From Flavobacteriales bacterium (GTDB taxonomy: Bacteria; Bacteroidota; Bacteroidia; Flavobacteriales_F; PHOS-HE28): a DNA stretch of 64,000 nucleotides. The translations under genes and the position numbers were made by a program. The notes under the pieces were generated by a model that was given only the letters and a program-made list of their open reading frames with translations, did not search any database and was not told the origin of the DNA. The first letter of the stretch is position 1; each line of letters begins with the position of its first letter. Location: contig JADJOI010000002.1 of the NCBI GenBank assembly GCA_016713875.1, positions 186,001 to 250,000 on the forward strand, given 5' to 3'. Below are positions 24,399-32,682 of this stretch, in pieces.

Positions 24399-24473
24399 CC
24401 CCACCCACGTTTTTCCACGTGCCTGCACCCACGGGTTTCCATGTGGGTCCGGGTTTCTTTTGGTACAGCGAGG

Positions 24474-24535
24474 CCCGCCCGCCGGAGGCGCGACGGCAGG
24501 CCCTCGGTCCAGGGCCCGCGCCCGGAGCGGGCGGG
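24474..24535. other. GC-rich inverted repeat in the 24302-24658 intergenic region
   Basis: CCCGCCCGC (24474-24482) is complementary to GCGGGCGGG (24527-24535). It lies between the divergent coiled-coil and WYL genes, a 357-bp gap that holds otherwise only the tandem repeat. The hairpin could be regulatory or a leftover extragenic repeat. Confidence 0.35.
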
Positions 24536-24658
24536 GTGGGTTTTAGGTTATTGGGTAGGTAGGTAAAGAGGTTGGCGGAGGTCGGGAGCCCTCGACCCTT
24601 GGCAGGGTATCCGCCGATAGTTCCTGTTGGTCGTGGGTTCCTAATTTCAACCCCACCC

Positions 24659-25558
24659 ATGCCCACCAACAAACACGCCCTCATCCGGTACCAGGCGCTG
24701 GACCGCTGCTTCCGGATGCGTGGTAAGCAGTACTTCTGGGAGGATCTGTTGGAGGCTGTGAACGCAGCGCTGTATGAATACACGGGCAAAACCAAGGGCA
24801 TCAAGCGCCGCCAGCTATTCGAGGACATCAAGTACATGGAGAGCGACCAAGGTTGGGCCATCCCCTTGGAGCGGCACACTGAGGGGAAGCGGGTGTGGTA
24901 TAGGTATGAGGACCCAGACTTCTCCATCAACAAGCGCCCGCTGAACGAGGACGAGGCCCAACAACTCAAGGAGGCGCTCCTGACTCTGAGCCGCTTTAAG
25001 GGCATGCCGCAGTTCGAGTGGGTGGACGAGTTGGTGGCGCGCTTGGAGGCGGGCTTCGGCCTACGGCAAGGGGCGGAACGCATCATCGAGTTCGAGGAGA
25101 ACCCCTACCTGAAGGGCAGTGAGCACATCACCACATTATTCCAAGCAATCCTTGGTAAGCAGGTGTTGGAGGTGAGCTATCAGGGCTTCAAGCAGGCCAA
25201 GCCAAGCAAGCTCCGCTTCCATCCCTACTACCTGAAGCAGTACAACAACCGTTGGTTCGTGTTCGGGCTCAACGAGGAGTTCGAGAGCCTCACCAACATG
25301 GCCTTGGACCGTATCCAGCACGTTGTGGTTGTCAAGGGGAAATACGAGATCAACGAGGACATTGACTTTGCCGAGTTCTTCGAGGATGTGGTGGGCGTGA
25401 CGGTGCCGGATACCGAAGTGCAACAGGTGGACATCCGCGTGAGCATGGGGCTTTGGCCGTACATCGCGTCGAAACCGCTGCACGGCTCGCAAAAGGTTGT
25501 TCGCGTGGTTCGGGCATTCACCCGAGCGCTGGCCCGAGTTCCAGCATTATCACCATAG
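24659..25558 (+). CDS. WYL-domain transcriptional regulator, C terminus shortened
   Basis: 299 residues from the ATG at 24659 (MPTNKHALIRYQALDRCFRM), the usual start of the long Bacteroidota WYL regulators, followed by a helix-turn-helix (LLEAVNAALYEYTGK, IKRRQLFEDIKYME). The WYL core is seen in LEVSYQGFKQAKPSKLRFHP and YNNRWFVFGLNEEFESLTN. After WPYIASKPLHGSQKVV family members continue with a beta-rich 'WCX' segment of about 45 residues; here the sequence changes to an unrelated 17-residue tail, so the end is probably lost by deletion. WYL proteins sense nucleic-acid ligands and often regulate defence genes; a nuclease gene lies 0.7 kb downstream. Confidence 0.8.
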   Translation: MPTNKHALIRYQALDRCFRMRGKQYFWEDLLEAVNAALYEYTGKTKGIKRRQLFEDIKYMESDQGWAIPLERHTEGKRVWYRYEDPDFSINKRPLNEDEAQQLKEALLTLSRFKGMPQFEWVDELVARLEAGFGLRQGAERIIEFEENPYLKGSEHITTLFQAILGKQVLEVSYQGFKQAKPSKLRFHPYYLKQYNNRWFVFGLNEEFESLTNMALDRIQHVVVVKGKYEINEDIDFAEFFEDVVGVTVPDTEVQQVDIRVSMGLWPYIASKPLHGSQKVVRVVRAFTRALARVPALSP

Positions 25559-25690
25559 ACAGTTGCACGCCGAGCAGCGGAAAGTCCTGAAGTTGCTCAA
25601 CATCCTCGCCAAGGGCCCAAGCACGTTGCTGCATCTGCGACGAGGGGAGCACTCCATCGCGCGCTCTCTCTACAACTATCTCCTGGTGCA

Positions 25691-26239
25691 CTATCCACAT
25701 GTGTTCACAGGGGCGGAACCATCGGTCGATGGGGGCATCCGGTGCCATGGATGTCGGACGGCCGCATAGGTCTTCGCATTGCGGCGTACCACTTCCCCTG
25801 CACACGGATCGCCCGGAACATGGCCATCCGCAGATCGCAGCACACGATCACCTCGCTTATTCTCCCGCAGGTTCACGCCGCCCATGGTGCGACGTACGTG
25901 CTTGACCATATCCCGGTTGAAAAAGGTATCCGCGTCGATCTGGTACGCACTGTGCATGGCGGGGCCGTGTTCCTGTTCGAGCTTCAAGCGGTGCAGGACC
26001 TTCCACCATGCGGCTGCGTGAGGCTCCTCCGGTTTCTGCTCGCCGTGCACGGCGGCCACGAAGGTGAGTTGGGCCTCGGTGAGCGGGGTCAATGTGCCTT
26101 CGCTGAGGCCCCGGTACCAATGGCCCCTGCGCCGGATGAGGGCCAGCTCCTCCGCGCTGAACACCCGCCATTCGCATGGACAGGTGAACTCCTTCCGGGC
26201 CGCCAAAGCCCGATGCCGTTCGCGCTCACTGCTCACCAT
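25691..26239 (-). CDS. MaoP/DUF413-like protein
   Basis: 182 residues. The N-terminal half aligns with DUF413 (E. coli MaoP, which helps organise the Ori macrodomain): FSAEELALIRRRGHWYRGLS, then PLTEAQLTFVAAVHGEQKPE and AAAWWKVLHRLKLEQEHG follow the MaoP order 'EAQLLERHGYAFNEL … PVTEEEKLFVAVCRGE … VWSKYM'. The C-terminal 70 residues resemble nothing known and are Arg-rich. Homology is by pattern only; in Bacteroidota the family's role is unknown. It is convergent with the WYL gene and divergent from the nuclease-like gene. Confidence 0.6.
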   Translation of the reverse strand: MVSSERERHRALAARKEFTCPCEWRVFSAEELALIRRRGHWYRGLSEGTLTPLTEAQLTFVAAVHGEQKPEEPHAAAWWKVLHRLKLEQEHGPAMHSAYQIDADTFFNRDMVKHVRRTMGGVNLRENKRGDRVLRSADGHVPGDPCAGEVVRRNAKTYAAVRHPWHRMPPSTDGSAPVNTCG

Positions 26240-26281
26240 GGCAAATTAAGGAGCGATCGCGGATCGTCGTATACTTGAAAA

Positions 26282-27064
26282 GTGGATCGCTACACAAGGG
26301 GCCGGACGGCCCCGGACATCAACACCGCCCTCGTCGCCATCGTCCCCTCGCGGCGCGACTGGGAGTTGATCCGCACACAAAGTTGGTACCGCATCCCCGT
26401 ACGCAACGCCCCGGCCATGGTGAAGGACGGCCGCATCTCCCACCTGGCCTTCTACTTCCCCAGCGAGTTCGGGGTGGAGAAGTACTCCATCCGTTGGTAC
26501 GCGAAGGTGGCGGGCATCACCATCCGGAAGCGAAAAGAGCTGCTGGACGAGCCGCAGCACCGCAGCGCGGAGCAGGACTACTTCGTGCTGGCCGTGGAGG
26601 ACCTGCGCCCGCTGCCCAACCCCATCCACAGCCGCAAACCGCGGCGGCTGCTCTTCGCGCCCACCACCCTCGCCAAACTGCTCACCGCCCCGGAGATCAA
26701 CTTCCTGTTCAACGACAGCCCACTGGAGAACCTCCTGTGGAACCGACTGATGGACTTGGGCATTCCCAGTGAGCGGCAGTACGAGGTGGTGGTGGACCCG
26801 GCCCGGTTCAAGATCGACATCGCCGTGTTCTGCAAGGAGCGCTCCCTTGGTCTGGAGTGCGACGGCGACGAGGTGCATATGCGGCGCAGCGCGGTTGAGA
26901 AGGACAAGCGAAGGAGCAACATCCTGCAAAGCGTGGGGTGGAGCGTGATGCACTTCACCACCAGCGCCCTGAAGAACGACCTGCCCGGCACCTTGAGCTT
27001 GGTGCAGGAGAGCGTGGCCCGCTGCGGCGGCCTGTGGCATCCGGAGGACCGGCCCACCCATTGA
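26282..27064 (+). CDS. DUF559-type PD-(D/E)XK nuclease domain protein
   Basis: 260 residues from a GTG at 26282; no ATG gives a better start. The C-terminal third is a Vsr/DUF559-like endonuclease fold: SPLENLLWNRLMDLGIPSER (Glu on the first helix), ARFKIDIAVFCKERSLGLEC (the D and the ExE/ExK strand) and QSVGWSVMHFTTSALKN. The first 170 residues hold no domain I recognise but have the KRKELLD and LLFAPTTLAKLLTAPEIN segments common to these fused proteins. It may cut DNA in repair or defence. On the plus strand TATACTTG (26270-26277) resembles a -7 element, which would make the message nearly leaderless. Confidence 0.7.
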   Translation: MDRYTRGRTAPDINTALVAIVPSRRDWELIRTQSWYRIPVRNAPAMVKDGRISHLAFYFPSEFGVEKYSIRWYAKVAGITIRKRKELLDEPQHRSAEQDYFVLAVEDLRPLPNPIHSRKPRRLLFAPTTLAKLLTAPEINFLFNDSPLENLLWNRLMDLGIPSERQYEVVVDPARFKIDIAVFCKERSLGLECDGDEVHMRRSAVEKDKRRSNILQSVGWSVMHFTTSALKNDLPGTLSLVQESVARCGGLWHPEDRPTH

Positions 27065-27072
27065 GCAAGCCC

Positions 27073-28956
27073 ATGCACGGACTCACCAGCACCAGGAAAG
27101 CCCGGCCGACCATGCAGGTGATCGGGGGCGTGAGCGTGCTGTTGATGCTCGCGACCACGGCCCTGCTCCGGGCGCAGGACCGGGCGGGCCCTGCGCAAGC
27201 CCGGCAGCTCATCGCCCGCGCCCTGGCGACCAGCGACAGCCTGCTGCGCACCGAACCCCGGCTGGCCTTGCGCTGGGCCCGGGAGGCAAGGCAACTGGCA
27301 GCCACCTGGGGGCGCGGCGAGGAGGCCGGACAGGCCCATGAGCGGCTGGCGCGTGCATACCTGGAGCTATCGGAGCTGGACACGGCGATGGAACACGCCG
27401 ATACCGCGTTGGCCATCGCGGCCACGCTGCCTGGCACGGTGGCGCGGGAGCGCGCCGAGCAGGTGAAGGGCGAGGTGTACCTGCGCATGGGCGACCTGGT
27501 GAGCGCAGTGGAGCATCTGGAGACCGCACTGGACGGGGCCACTCGGCGCAACGACCGCAAAGCCATGGCCGCCATCCGCATGCGGCTGGCCAATGCACTG
27601 TATGTCGGTCGGCAGTCCAAGGCGGTGTACGCCCACCTGGACACCTGCGACCGCATCTACAGGGCCCTGAACGACCGCGCCGGACTGGCCGCCAGCTACG
27701 GGCGCCGTGCGATGGCCATGGCCGAGGATGACGAAGTGGATTCGTTGCCCCTGGCGAAGCTGTACATGGACACGGCCCGCGCACTGGCCCGGCAGGCCTG
27801 GGACAGCCTGGAATTGACGCGCATCCATGCGAACACCACGCTGATCGCGATGAACATGGAGGACCTTGACCGCGCGAGGGCCCACAACGATACTGCACTG
27901 GCGTTGGCGCGAGCCCTGCAGGATTCGTTCCTGCTGGTGCACATCCACGAGAACATGGGGCAGCTGCACTTCCGTGAGCATCAGCCTGAACTGGCCCTGC
28001 CCGAGTGCCGGGTGATGCTGGAGTATGGGATCCGCCACGGGATCCTGCGCTTGCAACGGGACGGCTGGCATTGCGTGATGAACAGTTTGCGCGAGGCGGG
28101 CGACTGGAAGGGTGCCTACGACGCGTATGGTGAGTACTGGGAGCTGAACGAGCGCATGGTGAACGCATACGCCCGCGAGCGGTTGCTGCGCCGCTCGTTG
28201 GTACAGGAGTCGGCCCGCCGGGAGCTGGCCTTGCGCGAGGCCCACGAGGCCCAGCGGTCCAACGACCGCCTGTGGGCCCTGCTGATCCTGGTGGTGCTGG
28301 TGGCCACTGCGGCCTATCTGATGTTGCGGCAACGCGCCCACATGGAGCGGGAGAAGGCCACGGCCCTGCGCCTGCGGATCGATCAGCACTTCGTGGGCAA
28401 CGCCATGGCCAGCCTGAGCGGTTACGTGCTGAAGGAGGAACGCGAGCGGGCGTACGACATGCTGGTGCGCTACGACCGGTTCTTCCGCAACACCCTGGAC
28501 CATTCCGCCGCCGAGGCCATCACCCTGCGCCAGGAGATGGATGCCCTGGCCAACTACCTGGCCATCGAGCAGGCCTTGTGCGGCGGGCGCTTCCAATTCG
28601 CCCTGCACATCGAACGGGCGCTGGACCCCGACGCCGTGCATCTGCCGCCGATGCTGGTGCAGCCCTGGGTGGAGAACGCGGTGAAGCATGGGGTGAAGGC
28701 CCTATCGGATGGCGGCCGTATTGATGTGCGGTTCACGCTGGACGGCCGTGTGCTCGTGGTGGCCGTCGAGGACAACGGACCGGGCCTGCGCAACCCGCCG
28801 GACCAGGCCTTCCCGGGCTCATGGGGCACACGCATCACCGGGGCCCGCCTCAAGGCGTTGAGCCGGCGCTGTGGCCGGGCGGGCAGCTATCGATACGACC
28901 CGGTGGAGCGCGGCACCCGGGTGGTCCTCCGCCTGCCGACGATCCGCATCAGCTAG
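27073..28956 (+). CDS. Sensor histidine kinase, LytS/YehU type, with periplasmic TPR repeats
   Basis: 627 residues. A signal or anchor segment (VIGGVSVLLMLATTALLRAQ) is followed by about 350 residues of TPR-like helices (AHERLARAYLELSELDTAME and so on). A transmembrane helix LWALLILVVLVATAAYLML lies near residue 405. The kinase part has QHFVGNAMASLSGYVLKEE (the HFxxN phosphoacceptor region of the His_kinase family) and the ATP-binding motifs MLVQPWVENAVKHGVKAL and VVAVEDNGPGL. It should phosphorylate the LytTR regulator encoded 180 bp downstream. An alternative ATG at 27112 would shorten the leader. The signal sensed by the TPR domain is unknown. Confidence 0.9.
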   Translation: MHGLTSTRKARPTMQVIGGVSVLLMLATTALLRAQDRAGPAQARQLIARALATSDSLLRTEPRLALRWAREARQLAATWGRGEEAGQAHERLARAYLELSELDTAMEHADTALAIAATLPGTVARERAEQVKGEVYLRMGDLVSAVEHLETALDGATRRNDRKAMAAIRMRLANALYVGRQSKAVYAHLDTCDRIYRALNDRAGLAASYGRRAMAMAEDDEVDSLPLAKLYMDTARALARQAWDSLELTRIHANTTLIAMNMEDLDRARAHNDTALALARALQDSFLLVHIHENMGQLHFREHQPELALPECRVMLEYGIRHGILRLQRDGWHCVMNSLREAGDWKGAYDAYGEYWELNERMVNAYARERLLRRSLVQESARRELALREAHEAQRSNDRLWALLILVVLVATAAYLMLRQRAHMEREKATALRLRIDQHFVGNAMASLSGYVLKEERERAYDMLVRYDRFFRNTLDHSAAEAITLRQEMDALANYLAIEQALCGGRFQFALHIERALDPDAVHLPPMLVQPWVENAVKHGVKALSDGGRIDVRFTLDGRVLVVAVEDNGPGLRNPPDQAFPGSWGTRITGARLKALSRRCGRAGSYRYDPVERGTRVVLRLPTIRIS

Positions 28957-29136
28957 GCGACGATCCGTGGATCCGATCCGACGATCCATGGGATCGAGGC
29001 GGGGCATCCGCATCCGCATGTGGAGCTTGCGGCCATGAAACGCGCAGCGGACCTCCCGTCCCCACGCGCCGATGTGGAAGTGATACCTTGGTTGGAGCGC
29101 GGTCAGGGCACCATGGGCACCCATCCACTACCGGCC

Positions 29137-29868
29137 ATGAAGGCGGTGATCGTCGAGGACGAACGCCCCCTCGCCGACCTGTTGCAGAACCTGCTGGCCT
29201 TGCGCCATCCGCAAGTTCGCGTGCTCGGCATCGCGACCACGGTGGCCGATGCGTTGGAGCTGGTGACGCGGCACCGGCCCGACCTGCTTTTCCTGGACAT
29301 CGGGCTGCGCGATGGGGTGCAGGGCTTCTCCGTGCTGGAACAGCTCGGGCCCTCCGCACCGCGGGTCATCGTCACCACCGCCAACGCGGAGCATGCGCTG
29401 AGCGCCTTCCGCTTCGACGCCGTGGACTACCTGCTGAAGCCGATCGACGTGCAGGCCCTCGATCGTGCGTTGCAACGGGTGGCCCTGCGCGCCCAGGCCG
29501 TGCAGGAGGGGCATGTGCCCCAGGCGGCCCCCCGCGCGTGGTGGGAGGTGCCCACCGCCACGGGCTTCACCCGGGTGCGGCTGTCGGAGATCATCTCGGC
29601 CAATGCCGAGGGCAGCTACACCGAGCTGCACCTGCAGCACGAGGCCCGGCCCATGACCGTCTCCCGCCCCCTAGGCGATGTGGAGAAGGAGCTCGGGCCC
29701 GGCTTCCTGCGCACCCACCGCAGCCACCTGGTGAACCCGGCGCACGTGCGCGGCTACACCCGCCACGACGGCGACCGCTTGCAGATGAGCAACGGCACGT
29801 CGGTGCCCATCGCCAGGGACAGGGTGCAGGAGGTGCTTGCCGCACTGAAACACGAGCGCGGGGCGTGA
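29137..29868 (+). CDS. LytTR-family response regulator
   Basis: 243 residues from the ATG at 29137 (MKAVIVEDERPLADLLQNLL), the standard receiver start; the frame is open further up but without similarity. The phosphoacceptor Asp is in DLLFLDIGLRDG, and the conserved Thr and Lys in VIVTTANAEHALSA and VDYLLKPIDV. The C-terminal LytTR DNA-binding domain reads ISANAEGSYTELHLQHEARP and LRTHRSHLVNPAHVRGYTR. It pairs with the upstream kinase, and likely targets include the surface-protein genes that follow directly. Confidence 0.92.
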   Translation: MKAVIVEDERPLADLLQNLLALRHPQVRVLGIATTVADALELVTRHRPDLLFLDIGLRDGVQGFSVLEQLGPSAPRVIVTTANAEHALSAFRFDAVDYLLKPIDVQALDRALQRVALRAQAVQEGHVPQAAPRAWWEVPTATGFTRVRLSEIISANAEGSYTELHLQHEARPMTVSRPLGDVEKELGPGFLRTHRSHLVNPAHVRGYTRHDGDRLQMSNGTSVPIARDRVQEVLAALKHERGA

Positions 29869-29879
29869 ATCCTAGGAAC

Positions 29880-31988
29880 ATGAACGCGTGTGGACGGATG
29901 CAATGGACCAGCGCAGTGTTCCTGCTCCTCGGCCTCCTGCCGGTGAGCAGCATCCACGGCCAGGGCATCGCCATCAACGACACCGGCGCGCCGCCCAACC
30001 CCCATGCGTTGCTGGACGTGGATGGCAGCACCCATGACCGGGGGGTGTTGCTGCCTCGGATGACCACGGCGGAGCGCACGGCCATCGCCGGCTTGGGGGC
30101 AGCGGACGAGGGACTCACGGTCTACGACACCACCACGAAGGGATATTGGTATTGGGACGGCGCGCAGTGGGTGCAGATCGGGGGTGGCGGTGCGGGGTGG
30201 GGGTTGACGGGGAATGCGGGGACGATAATGGGAACGAATTTTCTCGGAACGACCGATGCGACTCCGCTCGAGATCAGGACGGATGGTCAGCCCAGGGTAC
30301 GGATCACCACACAAGGACAGATCGAGACGCTGAACACAGGTGAGAGCGTGTTCATCGGTGAGGGTGCGGGCTTGAATGATGACCTATCAGGAAACGGCAA
30401 TGTTCTTATCGGCTACCACGCCGGAATCCAGAACACCACGGGTAGTGCCAACACAGTGGTTGGAGCATCGGCTATGTCCACAAGTACGACCAGCTGGTAT
30501 AATACTGCGATCGGTCATTCGTCACTTGCGCAGAACACCTCCGGCAGTTCAAATACCGCTGTTGGCATGTCCTCCTTATACAGCAACACAACAGGATATA
30601 ACAATACAGCGGTCGGAAGCGGTGCCCTATATATGAACAACACAGGCACCCAGAATACCGCCGTTGGCGGCTCTTCACTAACACATAACGATGGGGGTTT
30701 CAATAACACCGCGGCCGGAGCACAGGCTCTACGCTATAACGTCACCGGCATCTCGAACACGGCTCATGGTGTCCTGGCACTTCAGAATAATGTCGCTGGT
30801 TCAAATGCTACTGCCATAGGTGCATTGGCGATGCGGTTCGCGAACGACCAAACTACGAGTTACGTGAACTCGAATGTGGCCGTTGGTTACGAAGCGCTAC
30901 GTGGTTCGCCTACACCGTCGTCGAATACCGGGCTTTGGAACACTGCCATCGGCTATCAGTCTCTTGTGGATTGTACTTCTGGGTACTACAACACAGGGGT
31001 GGGCTCCCGTTCCCTCAGGTCTGTGCAGTCCGGATTCGAAAACAGTGCGTTAGGCGCATTCAGCCTGCAGATGAACACCACAGGATACTTCAATACCGCG
31101 CTCGGGTCAGGTTCCTTGTTTTCCAACACCATCGGTTACTACAACGTAGCCGTGGGTGCATCTTCCCTGACTTCGTTGGTCAACGGTTGGAACAACGTGG
31201 CCATCGGTGCGGTGGCCCTCTCATTGGCGGATGGCTCCCAAGGGAATGTAGCCATCGGCGCCGACGCCTTGCGAGATATGGTGCAGGGCGACGGCAACAT
31301 CGCCATCGGTGCGTTCGCCATGGAAGAACATCAGACCGGAGGCAACAACATCGCCATCGGCGGAGGCGCCTTGGGTGACAACTACACCGGCACCGGCAAC
31401 GTGGCGATCGGCACCGGTGCCGGATACGGCCAGCAGGTGTCCGACAAGCTGTTCATCCAGATGGGTCCCGGCACGGCACCGCTCATCTACGGCGACTTCG
31501 ACACCGACTTCGTGCGCATCAACGACAACCTGGGTGTGGGCTGCAGCGCCTTCGGCGGTGGCACCAAGGTGTTGGCGATCGAGGCAGGCATCGCGCCCAA
31601 TGCGCCGATACCGAACGGTGGATTAATCTTCGCAGCACTGAACGGTGGCACATACGAGCTACGTGCTATGGATGGCGCCGGGAACGTCACCTCGTTCTCC
31701 CCGCATAATTTCAGTCTTGCCCCAAGGTCCGAGCCCATGGCCTGGTCCTACTGGTCGGAGAACCGCAGCGTGGGCCGGCGCATCAACGTGGACATGTTGC
31801 GCGTGGTGCGGCTGGTGGAGCGCCTCAGCGGAGAGCGGCTCGTGTACGAACAGAACACGGACGGAACCCCGATATCCGCGAATGAACCCGGCGAGGGGGA
31901 GCTGGAGCGCTTGCGCACCGAGCTCCGGAAAGCGCTGGACGAGATCGCCCGGCTGCAGGAGCGGGTGGGGGTGTTGGAAACACGATGA
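29880..31988 (+). CDS. Secreted/surface repeat protein with YadA-head-like repeats and C-terminal coiled coil
   Basis: 702 residues. After a signal peptide (SAVFLLLGLLPVSSIHGQG) and an N-terminal part common in Bacteroidota surface proteins (HALLDVDGSTHDRGVLLPRM; VYDTTTKGYWYWDGAQWVQ), about 16 repeats of 22-25 residues follow, each with the pattern G-x-N-T-A-V/I-G-x-x-(S/A)L, as in trimeric adhesin heads. The C terminus has ENRSVGRRINVDMLRVVRLV and a coiled coil (ELERLRTELRKALDEIARLQ) where relatives often carry an S74 chaperone domain. The repeat-coding DNA is much richer in A+T than its surroundings. It starts 11 bp after the response regulator gene and probably belongs to its transcript. 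Confidence 0.75.
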   Translation: MNACGRMQWTSAVFLLLGLLPVSSIHGQGIAINDTGAPPNPHALLDVDGSTHDRGVLLPRMTTAERTAIAGLGAADEGLTVYDTTTKGYWYWDGAQWVQIGGGGAGWGLTGNAGTIMGTNFLGTTDATPLEIRTDGQPRVRITTQGQIETLNTGESVFIGEGAGLNDDLSGNGNVLIGYHAGIQNTTGSANTVVGASAMSTSTTSWYNTAIGHSSLAQNTSGSSNTAVGMSSLYSNTTGYNNTAVGSGALYMNNTGTQNTAVGGSSLTHNDGGFNNTAAGAQALRYNVTGISNTAHGVLALQNNVAGSNATAIGALAMRFANDQTTSYVNSNVAVGYEALRGSPTPSSNTGLWNTAIGYQSLVDCTSGYYNTGVGSRSLRSVQSGFENSALGAFSLQMNTTGYFNTALGSGSLFSNTIGYYNVAVGASSLTSLVNGWNNVAIGAVALSLADGSQGNVAIGADALRDMVQGDGNIAIGAFAMEEHQTGGNNIAIGGGALGDNYTGTGNVAIGTGAGYGQQVSDKLFIQMGPGTAPLIYGDFDTDFVRINDNLGVGCSAFGGGTKVLAIEAGIAPNAPIPNGGLIFAALNGGTYELRAMDGAGNVTSFSPHNFSLAPRSEPMAWSYWSENRSVGRRINVDMLRVVRLVERLSGERLVYEQNTDGTPISANEPGEGELERLRTELRKALDEIARLQERVGVLETR

Positions 31989-32046
31989 ACCTGAACCGAT
32001 GGAACAGCTTGACCACATCCGCACAGCGAGCAAGCGGAACACTCGA

Positions 32047-32682
32047 ATGAGCGCGAGTTCTTGGGCCATTGGCGCCGTCTTACTGCTGACGCTGGGTGCC
32101 TGCCAGAAGAATGAACAGCTGGACCAGTACGGCTGCACGGACATGGAGTACGACAACTACGATCCGGACGCGAACTCGCCCGATGGGAGCTGCTGCCGGT
32201 TCGTGGATGCCGGCTCGCGCATCTGGCGTGGTACGGTGTCCGACTCCGCATCCGCCATTGTGGTTCCGTATATGGTGACCCGGATCGCCGGGTGGTTGGA
32301 GGGGCCGTGCATGAACATGGATCGAAGGGCGTTCAGCTCGGTTTCCGATGACATCTGCGGGGAGGGTGTCTGCCATGTTCAGGTCGGGTACGATGGCCCA
32401 ACGCTCAACCGGCTGGTGGAAGCGTTCGGGATTGAGAATGACAGCGGATGTTGCCTTCAGGCGGTAGCTCTGGTGCCTCCGGTCTTCGCTCTCATGGTCA
32501 CCTTCCATGTCGAATACTATGCGGATGGCGTGCTCGTATATGAGGACGCCTATGGACGATATGTAGGCCAGGATGGTCGATTCGGCGGCTACATCGCGGC
32601 AGACCAGATTGACGCCCCTTATCCAGAACGCGGGGTGGATAGTGTCTCCGTGCGGATCACGCAATTGGTAACCAATCCGTGA
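32047..32682 (+). CDS. Lipoprotein of unknown function, cysteine-rich
   Basis: 211 residues beginning MSASSWAIGAVLLLTLGACQ, with a lipobox ending LGAC. After it comes NEQLDQYGCTDMEYDNYDPD, a calcium-loop-like or T9SS-repeat-like Asp/Asn motif ('GCTDxxAxNYDPxAN…') typical of secreted Bacteroidota proteins, then SCCRF and further cysteine pairs (CGEGVCHV, SGCC). Seven or more cysteines suggest disulfides outside the cytoplasm. No enzyme motif is seen. A possible earlier ATG at 31999 would spoil the lipoprotein signal. Its stop overlaps the next start (TGATG). Confidence 0.65.
   Translation: MSASSWAIGAVLLLTLGACQKNEQLDQYGCTDMEYDNYDPDANSPDGSCCRFVDAGSRIWRGTVSDSASAIVVPYMVTRIAGWLEGPCMNMDRRAFSSVSDDICGEGVCHVQVGYDGPTLNRLVEAFGIENDSGCCLQAVALVPPVFALMVTFHVEYYADGVLVYEDAYGRYVGQDGRFGGYIAADQIDAPYPERGVDSVSVRITQLVTNP

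Noticed and set aside
25497..25769. A 90-codon plus-strand frame after the WYL gene (AEQRKVLKLLNILAKGPSTL)
   Set aside because: Considered as the missing C terminus of the WYL protein in another frame, but it does not resemble the WCX segment and overlaps the MaoP-like gene antisense.
29880..31988. Tandem repeats in the surface gene as a CRISPR array
   Set aside because: The repeats are degenerate, in frame and encode a regular 22-25 residue protein motif; there are no identical repeats with unique spacers.
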